Below, in pieces: positions 31,237 through 38,165 of a stretch of DNA of 41,377 bases. The stretch comes from an uncultured Oscillospiraceae bacterium. Lineage in GTDB: Bacteria; Bacillota; Clostridia; Oscillospirales; Oscillospiraceae. The stretch spans positions 1-41,377 of the forward strand of contig CANRHH010000022.1 of the NCBI GenBank assembly GCA_947630375.1, read 5' to 3'. The translations under genes were made by a program, and so were the position numbers. Below the pieces are notes generated by a model, which saw only the letters and a list, made by a program, of their open reading frames with translations, had not been told where the DNA came from and did no database searches. The number at the start of each line of letters is the position of its first letter. Positions within the stretch are counted from its first letter, which is position 1.

Positions 31237-32534
31237 AGATCCCAGTCCTCCTTCGGTTCAACATAGCCGGGGATATAAGCCTTTACCCGGCCGAAGAGTT
31301 CCGGCGGCACCAGGGCCTCCGCCCGGACGCCGTCCTCGGCGTACTCCAGGCTCAGCACCGCGGCCTCCCGGTTCAGCACGTCCACGAGCCCGGCTTCGGC
31401 GTAGGGGATCAGCAGGCGCACCCGCCGCCGGCCCCGGTCCAGCCGCTCCGACAGCATCTGCACCAGCATGTCCGCCCCCTCGCCGCTTTTGGCGGACATA
31501 CAGACCAGGTCCTCCCCGTGGGGCAGGATGCCGATGTAGGCGTCGCACTTGTTGTAGACCCGGATGCAGGGGGTGGCCTGGGCGCCCAGCTGGGCGATCA
31601 GCTCGTCCACCACCCGGGCCTGCTCCTCCCATTCGGGGTTGGAGATGTCGATGACGTGGAGCAGAATGTCCGCATAGCTCAGCTCCTCCAAGGTGGCCTT
31701 GAAGGCCTCGATGAGGTGGGTGGGGAGCTTGCGGATAAAGCCCACCGTGTCCGACAGCAGCACCTCCTGGGTCTCGTTCAGCCGGAGGCGGCGGGTGGTG
31801 GTGTCCAGGGTATCGAACAGCCGGTCGTTGGCGGGGATGTCCGCGCCGGTGAGGCAGTTCAAAAGGGTGGATTTGCCCGCGTTGGTGTAACCCACCAGGG
31901 CCACCATGGGCATGGCGTTCTTCTCCCGGCGGCGGCGCTGGGTGCCCCGGACCTTGCGCACCGCGGCCAGCTCCTCCTCCAACTTCTGGATCTTCCGGCG
32001 GATGTGCCGCCGGTCCGTCTCCAGCTGAGTCTCGCCGGGGCCCCGGGTGCCGATGGGGGAGGCGCCGCCGGAGGCGGTCTGCCGGACCAGGTGGGTCCAC
32101 ATGCCGGTCAGCCGGGGCAGCAGGTACTTGTACTGGGCCAGTTCCACCTGGAGCTGGCCCTCCCGGGTCCGGGCCCGCTGGGCAAAAATGTCCAGGATCA
32201 GGCCGGACCGGTCCAGCACCTTGACCCCCAGTTCCTCCCCCAGCACCCGCATCTGGGAGGGGGAGAGCTCGTTGTCGAACACGGCCAGGGAGCAGTCGTT
32301 GGCGGAGATCAGCTCCTTCAGCTCCCGGACCTTCCCATCCCCGATGAAGCAGCGGGGGTCCGGGCTGGGCCGGTTCTGGATGAGCACGGCCACGGCCTGG
32401 CCCCCGGCGGTCTCCACCAGGGCCTCCAGCTCCGCCATGGACTGCTCCGTGGACCGCTCCCGCGGGTCCATACTGTTGGCGGCGAGCCCGGCCAGCACGG
32501 CCCGCTCCCGCTTGTTTTCGGCGTTGTCTGTCAT
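31233..32534 (-). CDS. hflX: Ribosome-associated GTPase HflX
   Basis: A 433-residue GTPase that splits stalled or hibernating 70S/100S ribosomes under stress. The N-terminal domain has RPSPDPRCFIGDGKVREL (~55), then the glycine-rich linker IGTRGPGETQLETDRR (~158) and a coiled coil. The G domain carries GYTNAGKST (G1), DTTTRR (G2), LSDTVGFI (G3) and YNKCD (G4). ATG 32534 has AGAGG seven bases upstream; GTG 32549 overlaps that site. It heads the operon hflX-GNAT-yigZ-activation domain-metH-metF. Promoter at 32575-32602. Confidence 0.96.
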   Translation of the reverse strand: MTDNAENKRERAVLAGLAANSMDPRERSTEQSMAELEALVETAGGQAVAVLIQNRPSPDPRCFIGDGKVRELKELISANDCSLAVFDNELSPSQMRVLGEELGVKVLDRSGLILDIFAQRARTREGQLQVELAQYKYLLPRLTGMWTHLVRQTASGGASPIGTRGPGETQLETDRRHIRRKIQKLEEELAAVRKVRGTQRRRREKNAMPMVALVGYTNAGKSTLLNCLTGADIPANDRLFDTLDTTTRRLRLNETQEVLLSDTVGFIRKLPTHLIEAFKATLEELSYADILLHVIDISNPEWEEQARVVDELIAQLGAQATPCIRVYNKCDAYIGILPHGEDLVCMSAKSGEGADMLVQMLSERLDRGRRRVRLLIPYAEAGLVDVLNREAAVLSLEYAEDGVRAEALVPPELFGRVKAYIPGYVEPKEDWDL

Positions 32535-32574
32535 GGGGTTTCCTCTCACAGTCGCTTGTGTCTGTATGCTTTCT

Positions 32575-32602
32575 ATTATACAGAAAATCTTCCGTTTTGC
32601 AA
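32575..32602 (-). promoter_or_regulatory. Promoter of the hflX-metF operon
   Basis: On the minus strand TTGCAA (32602-32597), 16 bases, a perfect TATAAT (32580-32575). No SAM or B12 riboswitch lies in the ~40-base leader, so metH and metF in this operon are not obviously under methionine control. Confidence 0.75.
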
Positions 32603-32623
32603 CGTGGGTTTTGTTTGAAACCC

Positions 32624-32902
32624 TCAGAAAAAGCTGTGCCGGGGCCTTTTCCGGCGGCCCATCTCTCCCTTGACGTCGATGAGGATGATGTCGCCGCCGA
32701 TGCGGGCGATACAGCTCCAGGGCAGCACATAGTCGTCCTCCCGGCCCAGCAGGCCGAAGAACCTGGCCCGGCCCGGCGTAATGAGGGAGAGCAGCCTCCC
32801 CTCGGCCTCGTCAAACTCCGCGTCGTACACGTAGCCCAGGCGGAGCCCGGTGTGCACGTCGATGACCTCTTTGCAGCGCAGATCAGAAAAAGAACCGATC
32901 AC
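32624..32902 (-). CDS. YlmC/YmxH family sporulation protein (PRC-barrel)
   Basis: A 92-residue protein (95 if the upstream GTG 32911 is used). GSFSDLRCKEVIDVHTGLRLGYVYD opens with the family's FSdLr.KEVinv..G.rLG.v.D, and the end GGDIILIDVKG is also typical. YlmC/YmxH proteins are annotated as sporulation-linked in Bacilli and Clostridia; exact role unknown. The start is GTG 32902 because GGGGGTG lies six bases upstream. That Shine-Dalgarno is itself in the right arm of the terminator that ends the parB-like gene, so its translation may depend on the hairpin being open. It ends before the hflX promoter. Confidence 0.85.
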   Translation of the reverse strand: MIGSFSDLRCKEVIDVHTGLRLGYVYDAEFDEAEGRLLSLITPGRARFFGLLGREDDYVLPWSCIARIGGDIILIDVKGEMGRRKRPRHSFF

Positions 32903-32937
32903 AAAAAACACCCCCGTCTGACAGCATACGGGGGTGT
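32903..32937 (-). terminator. Terminator of the parB-like gene, containing the ylmC ribosome binding site
   Basis: On the minus strand ACACCCCCGT (32937-32928), loop of ten, ACGGGGGTGT (32917-32908), then a run of Ts (32908-32903). The GGGGG in the right arm is the best Shine-Dalgarno for the YlmC/YmxH gene, whose GTG start follows directly. Confidence 0.85.
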
Positions 32938-32946
32938 CCGCTTGTC

Positions 32947-33777
32947 TTATGCCTTGTTTTTCGGAATGGAAATGGTGAGGATAAGAGAGTCCTCGGTCTC
33001 CTCCCGGCGAAAGCCCGCGTCGATGCCGCCCTGCTTCATCAGGTCGATGCTCCGGCTGAGGGTGTTGAGGAAGAGGCGGACGTCCTTCATCACAAAGCTG
33101 CGCCGGGGCGGGGCCTGCGGGGGAGCGGCGGGGGCCTCCTCAGGGGGCGGGGAGAGGAGCGCGTCTATGTAGGCATCGGTGGCGGCCACCGTCAGGCCCT
33201 GGTCCAGGATGTACGAGAGGGCCTCCCGGCGCTGCTCGTCCGTGGGCAGGCGCAGCAGGGCCCGGCCGTGGCGCTCGGTGAGGCCGTTTTCCCGCAGGGC
33301 GTCCAGCACGTCCTGGGGCAGCTTCAAAAGCCGCAGCTTGTTGGCCACCGCCGACTGGGACTTGCCGATCCGCCGGGCGGCCTCCTCCTGGCTCATGCCG
33401 AACATGCGGATCAGCCGGCTGATGCCCACCGCCTCCTCGATGAAATCCAGGTCCTTCCGCTGCAGATTTTCCACCAGGGCGATGAGCCCCGCGTCCTCCA
33501 TGTTCACGTCCAGCAAAATACAGGGCACCTCCCGCAGCCCGGCCATCTTGGCGGCCCGCAGCCGCCGCTCCCCGGCCACCAGCTCGTATTTTCCGCCCCG
33601 GAGCCGGACGGTCAGGGGGTTGAGGATCCCGTAATTTTTGATACTGGCGCTCAGTTCCTCCAATTCCTCCGGCGCGAAGCGCCGGCGTGGCTGCACCGGG
33701 TTGGGCGAGAGCTCGTCCAGGCGCAGGTACAGGATCCCGCCCCGCCGGATGCCGGGGCGGTTTCGCAAGGTCTGCAT
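32947..33777 (-). CDS. ParB/Spo0J/Noc-family protein
   Basis: A 276-residue DNA-binding CTPase-fold protein. LSPNPVQPRRRF (~25), LNPLTVR (~53) and AGERRLRAAKMAG (~67; the GERRxRA CTP motif) make up the N-terminal domain, VENLQRKDLDFIEEA (~102) follows, and an HTH (MSQEEAARRIGKSQSAVANKLRLL, ~128) recognises a parS-like or Noc-binding site. The C-terminal Pro-rich spacer is followed by a short dimerisation end. The start ATG 33777 has GGAGG eight bases upstream. There is no parA next to it, and it is followed by ylmC, so chromosome-organising or nucleoid-occlusion roles are possible. I found no parS or Noc palindrome in the window. Confidence 0.9.
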   Translation of the reverse strand: MQTLRNRPGIRRGGILYLRLDELSPNPVQPRRRFAPEELEELSASIKNYGILNPLTVRLRGGKYELVAGERRLRAAKMAGLREVPCILLDVNMEDAGLIALVENLQRKDLDFIEEAVGISRLIRMFGMSQEEAARRIGKSQSAVANKLRLLKLPQDVLDALRENGLTERHGRALLRLPTDEQRREALSYILDQGLTVAATDAYIDALLSPPPEEAPAAPPQAPPRRSFVMKDVRLFLNTLSRSIDLMKQGGIDAGFRREETEDSLILTISIPKNKA

Positions 33778-33878
33778 CACAAAAACCTCCAAATATGGTT
33801 TATATGAGCAGATCATACACGATATCTGGTGAAAAGAAAGGCGAATACAGGGGGGCGGGCAAAAAGCTTAGAGGAATC

Positions 33879-35057
33879 TTATTTCACCGCGTCCAGCAGG
33901 GCCTGCACCCGGTCCGTTTTCTCCCAAGCCACGCCTAAATCCTCCCGGCCCATGTGGCCGTAGGCGGCCAGAGGCCGGTAGATGGGCCTGCGCAGGTCCA
34001 GGTCCCGGATGATGGCGCCGGGCCGGAAGTCGAACACCTGCTGCACCGCTTCGCTGAGCTTTTCATCGGGCACGGCGCCGGTGCCGAAGGTCTCCACCAG
34101 CACGGACACGGGCCGGGCCACGCCGATGGCATAGGCCAGCTGGATCTGGCAGCGCCGGGCCAGCCCCGCCGCCACCACGTTCTTGGCCGCCCAGCGGGCG
34201 GCATAGGCGGCGGACCGGTCCACCTTGGTGGGGTCCTTGCCGGAGAAGGCGCCGCCCCCGTGGGGGGCGCTGCCGCCGTAGGTGTCCACGATGATCTTGC
34301 GCCCGGTGAGGCCCGAGTCCCCCTGAGGGCCGCCGATGACGAAGCGGCCGGTGGGGTTGACGTAGATCCTGGTCTCCCCGTCCAGCAGCTCCGCCGGGAC
34401 GGTGGGCTTGATGACCAGGTCGATCATGTCCTGCCGGATCCGCTCCAGGGCCGCTTCCGGGGCGTGCTGGGTGGAGATCACCACCGTGTCCACCCGCACG
34501 GGACGGCGCTGCTCGTCATACTCCACGGTGACCTGGGTCTTCCCGTCGGGCCGGAGGTAGTCCACCAGCCCCTCCTTGCGCACCTGGGCCAGGCGCTTGG
34601 CCAGCTTGTGGGCCAGGGAGATGGGCAGGGGCATCAATTCCGGCGTCTCGTCGCAGGCGTAGCCGAACATCATGCCCTGGTCCCCGGCACCGGTCTGCTG
34701 TAAGGTGTCCTCCCCCCGGGTCTCGTAGGCGGCGTTGACGCCCATGGCGATGTCCCCGGACTGCTCGTCGATGTTGGTGATGATGCCGCAGGTGTCGCAG
34801 TCAAAGCCAAATTTAGCCCGGTCGTAGCCGATATCCCGGATCACCTGCCGGGCGATCTTGCCCAAGTCCACATAGCAGCTGGTGCTGATCTCCCCCATGA
34901 TGTGCACCAGGCCCGTGGAGGCCGTGGTCTCACAGGCCACCCGGCCCATGGGGTCCTGCTCTAAGATCGCGTCCAGCACCGCGTCGGAGATCTGGTCGCA
35001 GAGCTTGTCCGGATGTCCCTCGGTGACGGACTCGGACGTAAACAGAAAGTGACTCAT
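33879..35057 (-). CDS. metK: S-adenosylmethionine synthetase
   Basis: A 392-residue enzyme making SAM from methionine and [23 protein letters not shown] (7-26), [12 protein letters not shown] (~118), [18 protein letters not shown] (~228) and [16 protein letters not shown] (~260) are the classic metal, ATP and loop signatures. ATG 35057 is preceded by GGAGG nine bases away. A SAM-I riboswitch with a terminator precedes it, so excess SAM ends transcription. It is the last step of the folate-to-methyl route also present in this window (metF, metH). It is followed by the parB-like gene after 100 bases with no clear terminator. Confidence 0.97.
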   Translation of the reverse strand: MSHFLFTSESVTEGHPDKLCDQISDAVLDAILEQDPMGRVACETTASTGLVHIMGEISTSCYVDLGKIARQVIRDIGYDRAKFGFDCDTCGIITNIDEQSGDIAMGVNAAYETRGEDTLQQTGAGDQGMMFGYACDETPELMPLPISLAHKLAKRLAQVRKEGLVDYLRPDGKTQVTVEYDEQRRPVRVDTVVISTQHAPEAALERIRQDMIDLVIKPTVPAELLDGETRIYVNPTGRFVIGGPQGDSGLTGRKIIVDTYGGSAPHGGGAFSGKDPTKVDRSAAYAARWAAKNVVAAGLARRCQIQLAYAIGVARPVSVLVETFGTGAVPDEKLSEAVQQVFDFRPGAIIRDLDLRRPIYRPLAAYGHMGREDLGVAWEKTDRVQALLDAVK

Positions 35058-35106
35058 TTTATAATTCCTCCATTCAATTATTTTTTCTTCAAACGAAATC
35101 TGTGCC

Positions 35107-35142
35107 CCAAAAAAACGAAAAGCGCGTCCCGGCGGGACGCGC
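35107..35142 (-). terminator. SAM-riboswitch terminator of metK
   Basis: On the minus strand GCGCGTCCC (35142-35134), short loop, GGGACGCGC (35130-35122), then TTTTCGTTTTTTT. It is strong and adjoins the S-box aptamer. Confidence 0.93.
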
Positions 35143-35159
35143 AAAATTCTGCCATATAG

Positions 35160-35254
35160 CCTCATCTTTCGTTTCACCGCCGGATTTGGCACCTTACGCC
35201 ATGCGCAGGTTGCCGGGCTTCACAGGGCCGTTCCCTCCACCACTCTTGATAAGG
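35160..35254 (-). promoter_or_regulatory. SAM-I (S-box) riboswitch
   Basis: On the minus strand the S-box landmarks appear in order: CTTATCAAGAG, GGTGGAGGGAAC, GGCCCTGTGAAGCCCGGCAA, CCTGCG, TAAGGTGCCAAATCC and GAAAGATGAGG. SAM binding should stabilise the aptamer, free the terminator at 35107-35142 and stop metK transcription. Confidence 0.96.
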
Positions 35255-35272
35255 ATTCAGTTGTCAACAAAG

Positions 35273-35301
35273 TGTATACCATCTTTGGCACGATTTGTCA
35301 A
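35273..35301 (-). promoter_or_regulatory. Promoter of metK
   Basis: On the minus strand TTGACA (35301-35296), 17 bases, TATACA (35278-35273). The start point is about ten bases before the S-box. Confidence 0.85.
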
Positions 35302-35321
35302 TCTTTTTTTTGAAAAAGCTC

Positions 35322-35350
35322 TTGACAAGACTGTTCATGCTGTATATACT
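35322..35350 (+). promoter_or_regulatory. Promoter of the GntR-ABC operon
   Basis: TTGACA (35322-35327), exactly 17 bases, TATACT (35345-35350). It is nearly consensus and overlapped by an inverted repeat. Confidence 0.88.
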
Positions 35351-35362
35351 GTGTATGAACAG
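35331..35362. promoter_or_regulatory. Likely GntR operator
   Basis: CTGTTCAT (35331-35338) and ATGAACAG (35355-35362) form a perfect inverted repeat spanning the spacer, the -10 box and the start point. Its position predicts autorepression by the GntR protein encoded 20 bases downstream. Confidence 0.75.
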
Positions 35363-35381
35363 TAAAGTCTGGAGGTACCCC

Positions 35382-35762
35382 ATGACCGTTCTGATCGACA
35401 ACCGCAGCGGACAACCGATCTATGAACAGATATTCAGCCAGATCAAGGCCCAGATCATCAGCGGGGCCCTGGAGGAGGATACGCCGCTGCCCTCCATCCG
35501 CAATCTGGCCAAGGACCTGCGCATCAGCGTCATCACCACCAAGCGGGCCTATGACGAGCTGGAGAGCGCGGGCTTCCTCTATACCGTGGCAGGGAAGGGC
35601 TGCTTCGTGGCGCCCCGGAACACCCAGCTGCTGCGGGAGGAGACCCTGCGCCAGATCGAGACCCATCTGGAGGAGGTCCGCCGTCTGGCCGCCCAGTGCG
35701 GCCTGGGCCGGGCGGAGCTGGAGCAGATGCTGTCGCTTTTGTATGAAGAGGAGGAGCCATGA
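35382..35762 (+). CDS. GntR-family regulator, YtrA subfamily
   Basis: A 126-residue protein with an N-terminal winged helix (PIYEQIFSQIKAQIISGALEE, LPSIRNLAKDLRISVITTKRAYDELE, GFLYTVAGKGCFV) and a short helical tail, the size and shape of YtrA regulators, which lack a large effector domain. Such regulators repress adjacent ABC operons and respond to cell-envelope stress in Bacilli. ATG 35382 has GGAGG eight bases upstream. The stop overlaps the ABC ATPase start in ATGA. A palindrome sits on its own promoter. Confidence 0.93.
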   Translation: MTVLIDNRSGQPIYEQIFSQIKAQIISGALEEDTPLPSIRNLAKDLRISVITTKRAYDELESAGFLYTVAGKGCFVAPRNTQLLREETLRQIETHLEEVRRLAAQCGLGRAELEQMLSLLYEEEEP

Positions 35763-36619
35763 CAAACGCCATTGAGCTTCGGGGCCTGGAGAAGCACTAT
35801 CCGGGCTTCGACCTGAAGCTGGACCTGGAGCTGCCCGAGGGCTGCATCCTGGGCCTGGTGGGAGAAAACGGGGCCGGCAAGACCACCGTGATCAAGTGCA
35901 TTTTGGGGCTGATCCGGCCCAACGCCGGGCAGATCCGGATCCTGGGCCGGGAGCCGGGCCGGGATTTCGACCGGGTCCGGGAGGAAGTGGGCCTGGTGAT
36001 GGAGCCGACGTCCTTCCCCGATAGCATGAACGCCCGGGAGATCGGCAGGATCCTCTCCGGCGTCTACCGCAACTGGGACGCGGCGGCCTACGCCGCCCTG
36101 CTGGAGCGGCTGCGGGTGGCCGGGGAGAAGCCTCTGAAGGACCTGAGCCGGGGCAACAGGATGAAACTGTCCATCTGCACGGCCCTGTCCCACCGCGCCC
36201 GGCTGCTGGTGCTGGATGAGCCCACCTCGGGGCTGGACCCGGTGGTCCGGGACGAGGTGGTGGGTCTGCTGCTGGACTTCACCCGGGACGAGAGGCACTC
36301 GGTGCTCATCTCCTCCCACATCGTCAGCGACCTGGAGAAGCTCTGCGACTACATCGCCTTTCTCAAAGACGGCCGGCTGATGCTCTGCGAGGAGAAGGAC
36401 CGGCTGCTGGAGGAGTACCGCCTGGTCCAGTGCGCCCCGGCGGAGTTGGAGCGCATCGACCCGGCCCTGATCCGGGGCCGGCGGGAGACGGAATACGGCG
36501 TCAGCGCCCTGGTGCCGGAGGCCGCGGTCCCGGCGGGGATGCACAGCGCCCCGGTGAACATCGAGGAGCTCTTTGTCCTCATGGCCTCGGGGAGCCGGAA
36601 GGAGGGCGGCGAATCGTGA
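35759..36619 (+). CDS. ABC transporter ATP-binding protein
   Basis: A 286-residue ATPase of the kind found with YtrA regulators. GLVGENGAGKTT (~34) is Walker A, LSRGNRMKLSIC (~128) is the ABC signature (LSxGxxxK), LLVLDEPTSGLDP (~148) is Walker B and D-loop, and SSHIVSDLEKLCD (~183) has the switch His. The last ~70 residues form the C-terminal extension. It is coupled by four-base overlaps to the gene before and the gene after, and its permease is two genes downstream. The exported substrate is unknown. Confidence 0.94.
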   Translation: MTNAIELRGLEKHYPGFDLKLDLELPEGCILGLVGENGAGKTTVIKCILGLIRPNAGQIRILGREPGRDFDRVREEVGLVMEPTSFPDSMNAREIGRILSGVYRNWDAAAYAALLERLRVAGEKPLKDLSRGNRMKLSICTALSHRARLLVLDEPTSGLDPVVRDEVVGLLLDFTRDERHSVLISSHIVSDLEKLCDYIAFLKDGRLMLCEEKDRLLEEYRLVQCAPAELERIDPALIRGRRETEYGVSALVPEAAVPAGMHSAPVNIEELFVLMASGSRKEGGES

Positions 36620-36837
36620 AAGACGGCCGCCCCTGCCCCAAATGCGGCGCCCGGGAGATCCTCCGGGTGCCCGACAACCCCGCCCGTCACGCCAGCGGGA
36701 ACAATATTTATACCTCCCGCCTTACCCTGGCCCGGAAGGTCCCAGTGATCCGCTATGTCTGCCTGGGCTGCGGCTATACGGAAAACTGGGTGGAACAGCC
36801 GGCAGAGCGGGAGGCCCTGCGCCGCAGCTTCGGCTGA
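36616..36837 (+). CDS. Small zinc-ribbon protein within the ABC operon
   Basis: A 73-residue protein with a CPKCG motif at residues 7-11 and a CLGCG near 50: two C-x2-C knuckles ~40 residues apart that probably bind one zinc. It has no membrane segment. The start is GTG 36616, overlapping the stop of the ATPase in GTGA, with GGAGGG ten bases upstream; a longer reading in the same frame lies within the ATPase gene. The stop is 18 bases before the permease. Translational coupling between ATPase and permease genes suggests a function with the transporter, but none is known to me. Confidence 0.8.
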   Translation: MKDGRPCPKCGAREILRVPDNPARHASGNNIYTSRLTLARKVPVIRYVCLGCGYTENWVEQPAEREALRRSFG

Positions 36838-36855
36838 GAAAGGAGTTGGCAAGCT

Positions 36856-37485
36856 ATGAAAGGTTTGATATGGAAGGACCTGGTCCTGGTCTGGAAGACC
36901 TATAAGATCTACGGGATCATCACCCTGATCTTTCTGATCGCGGGCAACTTTTCCGACAACGGCTTCATCGCCCTCTACCCCGCCTGGATCGTGGGGCTGA
37001 TCGTGATGAACCTGATTAATATGGATGAGCGGTCCGGCTGGAACATGTACAGCGCGGCCCTGCCCCTGTCCCGGGCCCAGCTGGTCTCCGCCAAGTACCT
37101 GGTGATGCTGGTGCTGTCCCTGGGCACGGCGCTGCTGTACCTGCTGATCCAGGGCGGGTGGAGCCTCTGGCAGGGCAGCGGCCTGGACGCTTTCCTCCTG
37201 CGGCTGCCTATGGTCCTGACCGTGATGCTGCTGTGGCCGACCATCATGCTGCCCTGCGTGCTGAAGCTGGGCTACAGCCGGGGCTCCACGGCCTACATTG
37301 TGGTGGCGGGCGTCCTCTTCGGCGTCCTGCTGGGCGGGATGAGCCTGCTGAATTATGTGACGGGCATCGAGACCTCGGCGCTCCCGCCCTTTGCCCTGCT
37401 CTACGCCATGCCCCTGGCCACCGCCGTGCTGTTCGGCCTGTCCTGGCTGCTGTCCATCCGGATCTATAAAAAGAAAGAGTTTTGA
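36856..37485 (+). CDS. ABC-2 type permease
   Basis: A 209-residue membrane protein with about six hydrophobic segments, starting MKGLIWKDLVLVWKTYK, typical of ABC2_membrane_5 permeases. INMDERSGWNMYSAALPLSRAQLV (~55-78) is the conserved cytoplasmic loop (usually De.sgw..y...lPvsr..iV.aKYl). AAAGGAG lies 11 bases upstream. With the ATPase it should form an exporter; a cell-envelope or antimicrobial-peptide role is inferred from the YtrA-type regulator. It ends at a strong palindromic terminator. Confidence 0.92.
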   Translation: MKGLIWKDLVLVWKTYKIYGIITLIFLIAGNFSDNGFIALYPAWIVGLIVMNLINMDERSGWNMYSAALPLSRAQLVSAKYLVMLVLSLGTALLYLLIQGGWSLWQGSGLDAFLLRLPMVLTVMLLWPTIMLPCVLKLGYSRGSTAYIVVAGVLFGVLLGGMSLLNYVTGIETSALPPFALLYAMPLATAVLFGLSWLLSIRIYKKKEF

Positions 37486-37495
37486 TCTTATGCGC

Positions 37496-37532
37496 AAAGC
37501 CGCCCCGGCAAGCTTGCCGGGGCGGCTTTTTT
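37496..37532. terminator. Perfect-palindrome bidirectional terminator
   Basis: A 34-base perfect palindrome (37496-37529; arms begin AAAGCCGCCCCGGCAAG) with AGCT at its centre and extra Ts at 37530-37532. It separates the convergent permease and acetyltransferase genes and can act on both strands. Confidence 0.9.
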
Positions 37533-37537
37533 GGCTT

Positions 37538-38146
37538 TCAGTAATCCGAGACGTCAAATATCCGGTCTTTATAGTAGAACTTTCTGTCCTTCTCCGTGAT
37601 CTCCCGGAGCACTCTGCAGGGATTGCCCGCGGCGATCACGTTGGCCGGAACATCCTTCGTGACCACGCTGCCCGCGCCGATGACGGTGTTGTCACCGATG
37701 GTCACGCCGGGCAGGATCACGACGCTGCCGCCGATCCAGACATTGTTTCCGACTGTGACAGGGATGCCGTATTCGTAACCGGAGTTTCGGCTCACCGGGT
37801 GGATGGGATGCCCGGCGGCATAGATGGACACGTTCGGCGCAATCATGACATTGTCGCCAAAGGTCACCTTGCCCACGTCCAGGATGGTCAGACCGTAGTT
37901 GGCGTAGAAATTCTCGCCCACCTCAATGTTCCAGCCGTAATCGCAGTGAAAAGGGGGCTCGATCCAGAGGCGGTTTCCGGTTTTGCCGAACAGTTTTTTG
38001 ATCAGCTCCGGGATCCGGTCCTGCTCCTTCGGCTGAAGCAGGTTCAATTCATAAACGGCCGCCTTGCAGGCGTTCCGCTCGGCGTCCAGCCCGTCCATCC
38101 AGCCCCTGTACGGCAGGCCGCACAGCATCCGCTCTTTTTGGTTCAT
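37538..38146 (-). CDS. Sugar O-acetyltransferase (maltose acetyltransferase/LacA family)
   Basis: A 202-residue left-handed beta-helix enzyme. The Mac domain (CGLPYRGWMDGLDAERNACKAA, ~9) is followed by hexapeptide repeats (GENFYANYGLTILD, FGDNVMIAPNVSIYAAGHP with the catalytic His ~113, VGNNVWIGGSVVILPGVTIGDNTVIGAGSVVTKDVP). It transfers acetyl from acetyl-CoA to a sugar 6-hydroxyl; the preferred sugar is not readable. AGGAG lies six bases before the ATG. It begins 19 bases after the pepF stop and is probably expressed with it. Its GC content is slightly lower than that of its neighbours. Confidence 0.94.
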   Translation of the reverse strand: MNQKERMLCGLPYRGWMDGLDAERNACKAAVYELNLLQPKEQDRIPELIKKLFGKTGNRLWIEPPFHCDYGWNIEVGENFYANYGLTILDVGKVTFGDNVMIAPNVSIYAAGHPIHPVSRNSGYEYGIPVTVGNNVWIGGSVVILPGVTIGDNTVIGAGSVVTKDVPANVIAAGNPCRVLREITEKDRKFYYKDRIFDVSDY

Positions 38147-38165
38147 ATGCGTCTCCTGTGCAAAA

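Noticed and set aside
32947-33777. parS or Noc-binding site for the ParB-like protein
   Set aside because: No sequence close to TGTTTCACGTGAAACA or ATTTCCCGGGAAAT was found anywhere in the window.
34000-34700. Long plus-strand open frames opposite metK, and similar frames opposite addA, addB, metH, hflX and pepF
   Set aside because: GC-rich codons leave long antisense frames without stops. These have no ribosome binding sites and read as Gly/Arg/Pro-rich or His/Gln/Gly-rich low-complexity protein.
35295-35381. Upstream start for the GntR regulator
   Set aside because: It would lie across the promoter and operator; ATG 35382 has a perfect GGAGG.
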